Positions 54,386 through 64,000 of a stretch of 64,000 nucleotides of DNA are shown here, one piece after another. The stretch lies in NCBI GenBank assembly GCA_036365455.1, contig JAWQUS010000003.1:9320001-9384000 (forward strand), read 5' to 3'. Made by a program: the position numbers and the translations under genes. The DNA comes from Macrosoma leucophasiata (lineage: Eukaryota; Arthropoda; Insecta; Lepidoptera; Hedylidae). Position 1 is the stretch's first letter; each line of letters starts with the position of its first letter. The notes beneath the pieces were generated by a model. That model was given only the letters and a program-made list of their open reading frames with translations, made no database searches and had not been told where the DNA came from.

Positions 54386-54956
54386 CGGGTGACTTTTTCT
54401 GTAATAGGTATTTTTTAATTGCATTTACGAAGTCAGTTAGGCCAGTGTATGTATTTGCTAGGCGTAACTTAGCACTTCGATTTAATCTTGTTTGCCAAAC
54501 AAAGTCGATTAGTTGTTTTTGTCCGTTTGAATTGAGCGCATTTCCGTAAAATTGGATACTATCTTATAATTGCAGGGTGACGTGCTCTTGGCCTGTCATA
54601 ATTAGGAGTAGGCTCGAGGCTGTCTTAAGATCGAATTCACTTCCAGGTGCCATTTTTTGGACTTTTGATTGATCCTGCTATTCACTAAATAAAGCTTTAA
54701 TTTTATAAAACAACGTAGTAATGTTATTTACAACGGTGTGAATGCGTTGAATTGTCTCGTGATCTAACTCTGACTTTTCTATTTTGTTGCGTACGTCTAA
54801 CAAGATACACTCCAAACGATCATGTTGCGTTTGTGCTTCGTTAAACTATAATTGGGCGGCCGTTGACGTTTCTCGTCTGGTAGGGCCGATTTTAACTAAA
54901 AATTCTTTAATAGAAAATAATGTATCATAAATAAAGTTCAAATCTGTTAAAGGCAT
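54386..54956 (-). pseudogene. Gypsy gag N-terminal remnant
   Basis: Minus strand from ATG at 54,956 (MPLTDLNFIYDTLFSIKEFL), with stops near 54,850 and 54,682 and a third near 54,567. It includes RLECILLDVRNKIEKSELDH and later SEFDLKTASSLLLIMTG, then NSNGQKQLIDFVWQTRLNRS, AKLRLANTYTGLTDFVNAIK. This order matches the capsid region of insect Gypsy gag. Gag C-terminus, protease and RT start are missing, lost where the second Gypsy fragment joins at 54,385. Confidence 0.7.
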
Positions 54957-55620
54957 TACAAATGACGACTAACTGATTTTACTGACGCTACTACTGTATA
55001 CAATAAACGACTTACTTGAATAAATTCTTAGCCATAACTTAAGGCTACGGTGTATGCGCGGCGTGGCGACGCGGTGCACGGGGCTGGGATGGGGATGCTC
55101 GCGCGGCTGCTCTCGCGGCTGCTGTGGTTGGCCGGGCTATACCCTGGACTCAATCCTGGTCTCGTGGGCCGGGCTATACCCTGGACACCGGTCCTCTGGA
55201 ACTTGTGTGGTTGCAACTAAGCTGCTGGTGGTGTTGAGTTCTCGCCTTAGGGTGGTAACAGTGTGTTTGCGACATTTCTTCGTGAGTTAGTAAATTCTAA
55301 CAAATCGCTGCGACTGCTAATGCGATAAGGGCAATCGTGATTGGTTATTGACGTTTTCTTGCTGTTTGTTCTAGTTGTGCGTTGGGTGTTGTTACACCGT
55401 TGGCGTTCTGTACAATAACGACCTCTTCTTTAGAATACGATTTTTCCATGGTGATGTTGGGCGAATAGGTACTCGTGGTAGCTGTACACGTGTGGTCTTC
55501 GGGTCTTCGAATTTGGGTTTCGGCGGTGCGGACAGTGTGTCTTCTTTTAATTAAATGCCTTCATTTCTTCACTCTTCTTATGATGTTGGTGTTAAGTTCT
55601 ACTTGGCATGGGTCGCCATG
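54957..55620 (-). other. Gypsy 5' leader and primer site
   Basis: Between gag and the 5' LTR. 55,040-55,230 is GC-rich and contains GGCCGGGCTATACCCTGGAC twice, 36 bp apart. On the minus strand the leader starts TGGCGACCCATGCC at 55,618, right next to the LTR. The first eight bases fit the CCA end of an arginine-type tRNA; the rest does not, so the primer is uncertain. Confidence 0.5.
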
Positions 55621-55779
55621 AGATATGATGGTTGTTGGTGGTTCTTATAGGAGTTCGAAGTAAAACATGTTAATCGTTTTACGTTAGTTTATTCAATCAA
55701 TACTTCTTAATTTTAAATACATAATTCACTTATAGCTAAATTGCTTAGTCAACATAGACGACACTCGACGTTGCGCGTG
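55621..55779 (-). repeat. 5' LTR of Ty3/Gypsy element
   Basis: Direct copy of 49,624-49,783. Its outer end is cut at GTTGCGCGTG by the MITE M1 TIR starting at 55,779, so a few terminal bases may be missing. Confidence 0.85.
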
Positions 55780-56279
55780 AGATGTTGCGAGCTCGGCTCT
55801 AGATCGTACACATCCTCAAAAAATTGGTAAGTTAAAGAAGAATCCGAAAAAAATGCAATTTATTTATTCAAGTATATATTTTAGAGTTACAACCACATTG
55901 AATTCAAACGATTTTATCATTTTCAACGATATTCAACATGGCGGCGACACAGCCGACGCTTCTTTAAATTGGATATCGATTAGTTTAAGTTCTTAGTATT
56001 AACACATGAAATCGATTTCGATAGTATTCAGAAAATATTACTTTTTTCTCCAAGTTTTATATAATTTAAAAAATTAAAATGTCAAATTGACATCGCCCGC
56101 CATATTCGCCATGTTGGTTTGAGTTGCAATTCTAACTGCAAATAATATTTTGTAACTGCAAACAAAGCTTAATAAGTGAAAATATGTAGTAAAAAACGTT
56201 TTTGTATTGATTTTGCCTGTTAATGATATTGTGTACATTACATGGCCGGAGGTCCATACATTTTTGCAACATCTCCTTT
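55779..56279 (-). mobile_element. MITE family M1, copy 3
   Basis: Inverted copy of 42,475-43,110. Plus-strand left GAGATGTTGCGAGCTCGGCT and right TTTTTGCAACATCTCCTTT are the TIRs. It abuts the Gypsy LTR. Non-coding. Confidence 0.72.
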
Positions 56280-56552
56280 AATGTATCCTGAAAATAATTA
56301 TGTTAATTAACGTTCTGAGCTAATAATCTAATAATACGGGTTTACAATAATAACTAATCAACTAAGGTTGATTCTTAACTAATTTAATCAGAGTAATCAA
56401 GTATTTTGTAATTATTTTAAGCCATACTGTGGTACCAATTTCATATGTAATGAGGTAATGAATCAAATTTTTCGGGCACACACAGTGTACGTGACCTGCT
56501 AAACCTTTCACATTGCCTCGTATGCTGTGTTGAACATAATCTCTACATGCAC

Positions 56553-56585
56553 TCCAGGCTAAAATGTATTCCATTTTAGCCTGGA
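56553..56585. repeat. Fold-back palindrome
   Basis: Perfect 14-bp arms (TCCAGGCTAAAATG) with spacer TATTC. Confidence 0.85.
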
Positions 56586-56624
56586 TAGTAAGAAGGATAA
56601 CGCGGTTAACATTTAATGAGCATT

Positions 56625-56885
56625 AGGCCGCGGATCCACCAAAGCGCACGCCGTGCACGGGCACGCGACGCATGGGCCAATTTGTTTGACAATGTAGGTC
56701 ACCGTTTCCACTGAAGCACACGCACACACGAAACTCAAGTGTCACGACTATGTGCAGGCGTCGTTTGCTCGCCCCTCTCACCCACCACCAATGTTGCCAG
56801 CATTGAGCTACATGCTCGCATATCAAGGAAGCCACGAGTTTCAATTCATGAGTAGCGTGTCCGTGGATTGCAATGGACACAATCT
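56625..56885. repeat. GC-rich repeat, possible TIR element
   Basis: GGCCGCGGATCCACCAAAGC at one side and CGTGTCCGTGGATTGCAATG at the other look like diverged inverted ends (CCGCGGATCCA / TCCGTGGATTG). The inside holds CACACGCACACACG. Minus frame incidental. Confidence 0.4.
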
Positions 56886-57314
56886 TATATGATATTTTCT
56901 TGCAAGGAGAAGCTTGACCTACATGCGTATCCTCTCTGTGCGCTGAGGTGGGTCCGCGGTTTTATATTCATGAATGAAAATTCCAGACTAGCACAGCATG
57001 TATCACACGGGATTTCCATTGTAACTACTAGTCACTTGAAACCGAAACTATTTATTTGAGCAGTTTAAAAGATATGAGTAGTACGTCTATCATATTGAAT
57101 AGGTTATTGTTGAATGCCAAAATATATCGTATTTGATTTTGATCAAAAATATTTGTGTTTAATATTTTGGTTTGGTATAGGTTCCGTACTTCAAAGGGAA
57201 ACATTGAACCTTTATAAGATCACAGGTGCGTCTGTCTGACTGTCTGTCACAGCTGATTTTCTATGAAAGTACTTAACTAACTACGTCAAAATTTGGAATA
57301 AGTAGGTAGGTATA

Positions 57315-57395
57315 TATTATTATGATATCTTATCGTTACTTGATTCGTTCATTGCACATACCGTGTAGGTTGCAGGTTGATAGCGATGCGAGCTT
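57315..57395 (+). repeat. 81-bp duplicate, copy 1
   Basis: Identical to 59,991-60,071 except for one base (TTACTTG versus TTGCTTG). Starts TATTATTATGATATCTTATC, ends GATAGCGATGCGAGCTT. Confidence 0.85.
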
Positions 57396-59257
57396 AAAAG
57401 TCATATAGTGACCTAAGCAAGTAAGAGCAACGTAAATCTTTTTATGTTACGAAGTGGCAAACAAGCTAACCTAAAATCTTAGTCCTCGGTAGGGTATTTA
57501 GGTATTTATTAAGGCGTAAAAACGCCTATCAACCCTACGTTTTCATCATTAGGTAGTAGTAGTAATACACGACCAGATAAAATCTTAATAATAATCAAAA
57601 CTTGATTAATATTCTTGAATTCTTTTATAACTCTTTGCTTGTTTTTTTTTTTAATCGCTAGCTAATTACGTAATTCATATTTCAAGAATAAGTTCTTGTA
57701 ACGACCCATTCCATTCACATACATTTTTAACGTTGTTTTTTTCCAAAAAATCATTATTTTCGGAATAATTTTTAAAATGTTACTCGTTAAACCCCAAGGA
57801 TTATAGCTGTCTTATCTTATGGAACATTACGTATTTATAAAATATTATTTATGATATATTCTTCTACCGATCCATTTAATTACGTTTCAAAATGTATGTA
57901 GCTTGGACCCGCGCCTTGTACACTAAAAGCATAAAATACTAAAACTTTAATTAATTATCTTAAACATTAAACAAAAAAAAAGACAAGACGAATTGAGAAC
58001 CTCCTTCTTTTTTCGAAGTTGGTTAAAAACAAGAATATCATAGTAGCAATATAGTGTCATATTGTTGTACGAAAATTACATAAAATAAATATTTCCGACA
58101 AAAAAAAACGCTTTCAATGAAATTATTTTTTGAGTATTTTTCCATGATTTTTACATATATATTCTCTATCTTTTGATATAGTGTACAAGATGCGGGCCCA
58201 ATATGGAGCTTTTCCTTTGTTATTGTTAAATCACATAGATTAAAACTTCCATATTGCCTAGCTTCACAGCAATTACTGTTCTGCTATTAGTACCGTAGCA
58301 TGTAAACAGTAAGCCAATAACAGAATGCTTAACAGGAGCGGGAATGGGTTCGCATTCTAATGATCCTATCAAATAGGTACGTTGCAAATTCTACTATGCG
58401 ATTACGTTACAGCGTGCTTCGCGGCGCATGACTGCAGTGTATACGAACAAATCTAACTGACGCGGCTGCATACTGCTTGGAATTGAAAATAGGCAATCGG
58501 ACAGCTTTCGAAAATAAATGTAAACCATGATTAGAATGTTTGTGCAATAATACGATGACTCATTAAATATTTTCGTGAAATATTAATGATTAATATTTTT
58601 AAATTGCAAAATAAAATGTAATAATTTCAATATTTTTTATCTGTGTTGAACGAGGACGTGACGTCATATGATCGTACAACAAATATTTAACACAAGTGAT
58701 ACTTTGATTTATTGGCTCTTTTTTTAGGATATTTTCTACGTTATTTACGAAAAATAAGTAATACGAAATTCAACAAAATTAATTTGCACTTGGTTAGTCG
58801 TATGGAATTAAAAGCTTCACTTTGATTGCAAACCGTTGACGTCACATTCTTCAGAGTCATTCGGCACCGTTTACGCGGCATTTTTGAAATTATAAAATGT
58901 ATGTGTAGTTCGTGGTACATACTTAAACATGTTTAAATAATAAAATTAATATTTTTATGGTAAAATTAACGTAAAAGAATAATTTTAGACACATTCTCAG
59001 AAGTTGTCCGATTCTCTATTGTTTTACATATATACAAGTACACGTTATTATTTACCGAAATATATAGTCATTTATACAACAATATTTCAAGGATCCCGCT
59101 AGATCCGCGCGGGATTGAATAAGCTGCGGGGTTGCAATCCCTACTTGGTAAAAGACCAAATACCAAACAAACACATAGTGTTGATATATTCCTGATTCAA
59201 ATAGTTGTAAAAGAGTTTTAAACCTGAACATAAAATAAGTCTGGGTAAGAAAGTTGT
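57396..59257. other. No gene seen
   Basis: AT-rich, mostly unique-looking. 58,860-58,890 is a short GC-richer piece. No frame above 60 codons with any motif. Confidence 0.45.
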
Positions 59258-59625
59258 ACATGATTGTTCAGTATCTACCCAGACGAAGTCGTGGCTAGTA
59301 TAAAAGTAGCCTAAGTTACTCCTTATTACACCAGCTATCTGTCAGTGAAAGTTCCGTCAAAATCGGTCCAGCCGTTCCCAAGATTAGCCCCGCCAATCCG
59401 ACAGACAGACAGACACAAATTGTAAAAAATGTTGTTTTGGTATATGTACCGTGTATACATACACATGCATTTAGTAAAAAGCGGTTATTTTTATATTACA
59501 AACAGACACTCCAATTTTATTAATTTGTATAGATGTACCGTGTATACGTACGTATGCATTCATTAAAAAGCGGTTATTTATATTTTACAAGCAGACACTC
59601 CAATTTTATTTATTTGTATAGATTA
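59258..59625 (-). mobile_element. Helitron, one unit, with duplicated start
   Basis: Same family as 10,334 and 27,929 but with a single AAAAGTAGCCTAAGTTACTC unit and a truncated CTAG end (GAAGTCGTGGCTAGT). The 5' start block (GTACCGTGTATACATACA...CACTCCAATTTTATTAATTT, TATAGAT) is present twice in tandem, at about 59,446-59,524 and 59,535-59,623. Non-coding. Confidence 0.65.
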
Positions 59626-59990
59626 TAATGTTGATCGTTGTTAAAGAAATTTTTATTCGGTTGAGCTACGCGTGGACGACATCCTCCACGAACAATATGA
59701 AATCAACTGTCATATTTTACTGCAGCTCAAGAGATTATTAAGTTTAAACGTACGAAGTCGCGGGCAAATCCTAGTTACCCTACATGCGGTGGTTTTTGAA
59801 GTTATATCTGTAATCCAAGAGCTAAGTAGAAATCGAGACTAACGCCGTGTCTTGCGCGAATATCAAAGTTAATCTGATCGAACAAAACGTCTGGTGCATA
59901 ATAGCTGCCATGAAAGTTGCCCGAGATTAATTTATCTTCGGTATTTAACTCACATGAAAGTTCGTGAAGATTAAGCAAGTTCATTAGACA

Positions 59991-60071
59991 TATTATTATG
60001 ATATCTTATCGTTGCTTGATTCGTTCATTGCACATACCGTGTAGGTTGCAGGTTGATAGCGATGCGAGCTT
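59991..60071 (+). repeat. 81-bp duplicate, copy 2
   Basis: See 57,315-57,395. The flanks are unrelated. Confidence 0.85.
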
Positions 60072-60337
60072 GAATGTATCTAATCCTTCTTTTGCATGGG
60101 CATTCGGTTTCTGAAGTTAATGGTTTTTTGCTCTATCACCACGCCGATTTCGTACTAACGCGGTGATATTATATGCTCGACTGTGTGACTGAACATTCAA
60201 AGTGATGTTAAACTGATTAAATGTATCACGTTAAAATTAAATTTAGTTTAAAGTTCTCATTCCTCCTCCTAATGCCTGCTATGTGGAATCTTAATTATAT
60301 GCTAATCAATTCAATAAATATCGAGATTAGTTGCATT

Positions 60338-60581
60338 AGAGCAAGTTCTCATGACAAACGCTCAACGCGGGTAGGTACAACGCGCGTGTAATTTTTGTAG
60401 TGTTCACATGACACACATTTGTAAGGCGTTGATCGCGCGTTACCGCGGTCGCCAAGTTTCAGTAGAGTTCTAACATTTGTCGAAGATGGACGTAGAAACA
60501 GTTTTAACGGTGATTTTATACGTGCGGCAGAAACGACGCCACAGAAGACGGCTATATTGGGTCGTATATATCTGTATCTGA
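60338..60581 (+). pseudogene. PIF/Harbinger-like element start
   Basis: A leader beginning TTAGAGCAAGTTCTCATGAC is followed by an ATG at 60,486 opening MDVETVLTVILYV, then RQKRRHRRRLYWV, with a stop at 60,579. A short hydrophobic stretch followed by an arginine run and a YWV/FWVHP-like motif is the usual beginning of PIF/Harbinger (HARBI1-type) nucleases. Only 31 codons survive, with no catalytic part. Confidence 0.45.
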
Positions 60582-60734
60582 AATAAGTCAGAAATTTTGA
60601 TTACAATGTAGACCATATTTAATGCTATTGAACGTTTTCGCATACATGATTTTAAAGATAGAGTTCTATGATGACATCCTGACTTGACTTGACTGACGAT
60701 TAATACGTGTACTGTATCCAATAAGATACTCTGA

Positions 60735-61000
60735 AGATCTACTGGTGGTAGAGCTCCAGTGACGGAGGTCGCGGGCGTAGGCACCACCGCATTACCTAAT
60801 ATACTTACCGCTAAATGATAGTGTTCAGCACTATCGTGTTCCGGTCAGGTGGTAATGTACGGCCCTGTAATTTCCGGCACAGAGGCGTAACGCATCTGCA
60901 TTTTGACATTGGTCTTTGTGTAAGTGCCTATAGGCTGCAGTCATCACTTAACATCAACGTGAACTGCATGCTTGTTTACCACTTCCATAACATTAAATAT
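60735..61000 (+). repeat. Repeat C, long copy
   Basis: CTGGTGGTAGAGCTCCAGTG, GTCGCGGGCGTAGGCACCAC, GTTCCGGTCAGGTGGTAATG, CTGCAGTCATCACTTAACAT, and CTTCCATAACAT before an AT-rich tail. It matches 44,205-44,470. Confidence 0.65.
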
Positions 61001-61036
61001 ATATATATATAAAAAAAAAAAAAAAAAAAAAAAACT

Positions 61037-61080
<44 letters not shown>
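60988..61080. repeat. AT dinucleotide and poly-A microsatellites
   Basis: (TA)n, then 22-24 A, then (AT)n of about 40 bp ending GTGTG. It follows the end of repeat C and is probably grown from its tail. Confidence 0.95.
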
Positions 61081-61081
<1 letters not shown>

Positions 61082-61140
61082 TATATTGAACATCGACCTT
61101 AGAAAGGAGGCTTCGGCTTATTTTGGGTCTTTAGAGCGTT

Positions 61141-61212
61141 ATTAAAAGGTCGACAAATGTCACATTGATAAGTTGTGAAAGAGTTACATTGACATTTGTC
61201 GACCATTTTAAT
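61141..61212. repeat. Inverted repeat, 22-bp arms
   Basis: ATTAAAAGGTCGACAAATGT...ACATTTGTCGACCATTTTAAT with one extra base in one arm. The ~27-nt spacer itself starts and ends CATTG/TTACA. Confidence 0.85.
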
Positions 61213-61316
61213 CAATTTTTGACCAATACCAGACTATCAGTGCTTACGTAGGCAGTGTGCAACTACTCTTTCGTAGGCTCGATGTGCAATATTTTTTAAT
61301 TTAACCTAATCCGGCG

Positions 61317-61352
61317 ACTGGGACCGCGGTTCGAGTTAATTGCGGTCCCAGT
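61317..61352. repeat. Inverted repeat, 11-bp arms
   Basis: ACTGGGACCGC and GCGGTCCCAGT around GGTTCGAGTTAATT. Possibly a remnant TIR pair. Confidence 0.7.
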
Positions 61353-62517
61353 TGACGGAAACCTCCAATATTTCTTGCTGAATCGGAACACAGAACTCGT
61401 GAAACTATTTACAAATTTCCATTTGACATCTCAATGACAGGGAAGAATATAAGGAAATTTATTCCCAAGTTCCAATTCGGGTAGATTTCGTTGCTAAGTA
61501 GCAGCCTAACAATAATTATCTGCCGAGTCATATATAAAATAACATTGTTCTGATCTAAAAATACTTTCATAATTGAAAAAGTTACAGATAATTTAAAATT
61601 AAATCTAAACAAGACCGAAAAATACACCCTACTTCAAAAAAAATTACGAGCAAATTGCTTTAACATTGCGGAGCGGAATATTAGCCACTCGCCCGGACGA
61701 TTTCGGGAGTGAAAATTATTCATAAACATAGGAAAACATCCTAAGTTACTTGGTAGCGTAATATACGAAAACCTAAGCCACGGCTTCAAAGATTTCATCT
61801 CATTACAATTCATATTCTAGAAGGGACCTTATTACATACCAGTACAAACCATATTAGATTACACATGTAACTGGTATACATGACTCCTGAACAAGTACTG
61901 GCAATTTAAATTTAAAATGACTTTGTCCATAATAGAGAACGCAACCCGCTCTTTTTGTGCTACTTGCAATTTTATTTTCACATACTTATTATTTTAATAT
62001 TTGAACGTTAAATAGGTATATCATGGGTATATCCGTTGACCGGGTTCTCCTCAGCTAGCAGAGGAGGGCGGGGACACTTGACAGGAACAAAAATTGGCAC
62101 TTAAAAGCATAATATTTTCGATTTTATCTAAACCAATTGGAGACAAAGCATCAAAAAATATTTTGTGATTTTCATTCATTTATGTCTTTGAACGGTGGTG
62201 TGGTGATATTATTATATTATTGCGTTCATCATACTTTTGCATTCGCATCACAGTATTTTACATGTCTAGTCCCATAGCGTTCATTAAGTTTACCGAATAT
62301 AAATCAATCAACTTGTGTGTTAATTCGAGTATCCACATGAGATACATATTTGTGTTTCCGTCGTGTGCGCCGAATATTAAAGGTTATTTATTTATTACCT
62401 ATAATGGTGCCCGATGCATCAATGTACCCTCATTCCTCCTACCCGATATTTTTTTTTGATCGGATTTGATCGGAACAAACTCAAAATAATATACTTAAAG
62501 TAAGTACTTAATAAATA
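61353..62517. other. No gene; partial repeat A
   Basis: 62,020-62,160 has words of repeat A (GGACACTTGACAGGAACAAA, AAATTGGCACTTAAAA). The rest is unique-looking. Frames at 61,409 and 62,220 have no motif. Confidence 0.4.
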
Positions 62518-62670
62518 ATGATTGTATCAATAGTAGGTAAATTAACTTCAATTTCGGATGACTCGGTAGTAACTGTGGAGGAACGGGTGGAAGTGTTCCT
62601 CCGACGAAAAGGGAGGATCCTCCGACCAGGCGAGGTGGTAGCGCCTGGCGGGCCGCAGCCCAACAATTGA
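62518..62670 (+). CDS. Hypothetical 50-residue frame, GC-rich
   Basis: ATG frame with SDDSVVTVEERVEVFLRRKG, RILRPGEVVA and PGGPQPNN before the stop. GC-rich compared with its flanks. It looks like the end of a retroelement ORF (charged, then proline-glycine rich), but no family can be named. Two minus frames overlap it. Confidence 0.25.
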   Translation: MIVSIVGKLTSISDDSVVTVEERVEVFLRRKGRILRPGEVVAPGGPQPNN

Positions 62671-62880
62671 CGTTGGGAAGTTGTATATATGCCAACTCTT
62701 GAGAATACTTCGTATGTGCGATGTAATTCGACTGCACGCCATCTACCGTACTAGATAAGTACTGTGAGGTTTCGTCTGTGTTCCACTAGTTGGCGCCTTA
62801 ATGTAGTGGACGCTAGATAACCAAACATTTTTTTTGTGTACACAGACTTGCTGAACTTGAGAAAGAACGTAGGCTACTTA
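62671..62880. other. No gene seen
   Basis: Contains CTAGTTGGCGCCTTAATGTA and AGTGGACGCTAG, possibly the edge of the same unknown element as 62,518-62,670. Confidence 0.3.
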
Positions 62881-62930
62881 GTTATTTATAAAACGACATC
62901 CACGCGGGCGAAGCTGCGGGCAACAGCTAG
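62881..62930 (+). mobile_element. Helitron 3' end
   Basis: AAAACGACATCCACGCGGGC, GAAGCTGCGGGCAACAGCTAG, then T. The canonical lepidopteran Helitron terminus. The upstream part (GTAGGCTACTTAGTTATTTA) is short and the 5' start is not identified. Confidence 0.65.
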
Positions 62931-63837
62931 TATTACAAAAATGTATTTTAAGTCAAATATATTTCCTATTTCACGTAACATTCCGTTGTGAGCAAGTTTA
63001 GGTAAACAAAGAATAAAATTAATTCAATACATTTTTATAAGGAAGAATTCCCATTGCTTTTGTTCAGTTAATTCTTTATACCTGACTAAGCAAAACATTG
63101 ATCTCGTTCATTGGTTGGAAAAAAAGAGCCTGTTAATATTTTGCATTTTTTTCTGAATTTCAATATTTCTTAACGATTCTAATACCGAAGACAAAATATT
63201 AAATATATTCCCTTTATTTGCGTTATATTTTTATTTTTCAAACAAAATGTCTACATGAAACGTAATCTAGCTCATTATATGTGGCAGGGAAATTATTAGC
63301 AGTGATTTGCATTTGAACTCTGGTTTAACTGGGGCGGGATATAATAGATGCGCTATCACGCCCAAGACCTAGGTCGATGAAGGGTTAGAATCTAATCGCG
63401 ACCACTTAGCATATTTAACAGTTAAACACATTAATGTTACATTTAAAAAACCGGCCTTGCACGACTTATGTGGAGTAAAAAAATATTTTCAAAATCGGTT
63501 TACGCATCTCCGAGTAATTAGTGAGCACACATAAAATACCTAATCCTTTTTAGAAGTCAGTTATAAATTACAAAAACTCCATAAAGTTCACATAAAAATA
63601 ATCATAAAAAGGAAAACGCCATTATTTGCTTCAAATTCTCATTAATAAGTAAATCAAGAAAATTGATTGGTAATCACTAAATTAATTAATTAATTAATTC
63701 TTATTCCTTTAGTCAGAGGGTAATCACTGATGGCCCATTAACCAAATAACTCGGTGAAATCATTTCATATTAAAATATTTACCTCTAAAGTCTTCCCTGA
63801 TAACTTTAATCATCTAATAATTAACTTTATGAGGAAA
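62931..63837. other. No gene seen
   Basis: AT-rich. (ATTA)n at 63,680-63,701, then TTCTTATTCCTTTAGTCAGA, shared with 40,857-40,880. Confidence 0.45.
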
Positions 63838-63860
63838 ATATTGGGAACGGTTCCCAATAT
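63838..63860. repeat. Fold-back palindrome
   Basis: ATATTGGGAAC-G-GTTCCCAATAT, perfect 11-bp arms with a one-base spacer. Confidence 0.85.
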
Positions 63861-64000
63861 CGTACAATAATGATCGATTTGTATATTGTACATAGTATAA
63901 TATATCTCCTTCAAGCTGATAAACAAGGTCATCTACGTAAACACGTGCCTTGAGTTTAATACCACGTAATACTGTGTTGATCTATATAGCTTTCCAATTA

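Noticed and set aside
50546..55779. Endogenous retrovirus with env
   Set aside because: No envelope-like frame is present between integrase and the 3' LTR; only gag and pol remnants.

Overview
The window looks like a transposon-saturated stretch of a moth or butterfly (Lepidoptera) nuclear genome. The signs are AT-rich DNA with no dense gene content, a mariner transposase of the cecropia type, many Helitron ends of the lepidopteran kind (TC start, CTAG end, CGAAG-CGCGGGC just before the end), GACA/GTCT microsatellites inside repeats, tRNA-headed SINEs, Bel/Pao and Ty3/Gypsy elements, and several MITE families. I found no complete host gene. The only host-like coding signal is one 41-codon exon candidate at 47,132-47,254.

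Layout. 150-3,775: a broken Bel/Pao retrotransposon on the minus strand, with a second LTR plus tRNA-Tyr primer site in the opposite orientation. 4,668-8,684: an interspersed repeat fused to a dead mariner, a Helitron fragment, then a second mariner whose 341-residue transposase is uninterrupted. 9,000-24,000: Helitrons, a SINE, LINE tails, MITEs and fold-back palindromes, with a 168-bp tandem duplication at 21,823. 24,000-36,700: a tRNA-like unit, a Helitron with five internal tandem units, two copies of a TA-flanked MITE, a 0.9-kb TIR element and a TTA-flanked MITE. 37,700-47,000: a LINE C-terminal scrap, Helitrons, a second tRNA-like unit, a long-TIR MITE and a tRNA-Tyr 3' half. 49,624-55,779: a Ty3/Gypsy element on the minus strand between two direct ~160-bp LTRs, invaded by a LINE tail, a SINE with 12-bp target duplications, a 172-bp Helitron, and the 3' end of another Ty3/Gypsy element. 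55,779-64,000: another MITE copy, a Helitron, a PIF/Harbinger-like start and simple repeats.

The genes do not form a host pathway; they are parts of selfish elements. The one element that looks capable of making an enzyme is mariner copy 2. Many non-autonomous elements (TIR with TA or TTA duplications, Helitron ends) depend on enzymes not encoded here.

The most unusual pattern is a set of at least twelve short fold-back palindromes with spacers of 1-27 nt scattered over the window. For four of them, a related copy elsewhere in the window, or the expected reading frame, lacks the second arm. This suggests that the palindromes arose in place, by template switching or as an assembly artefact.
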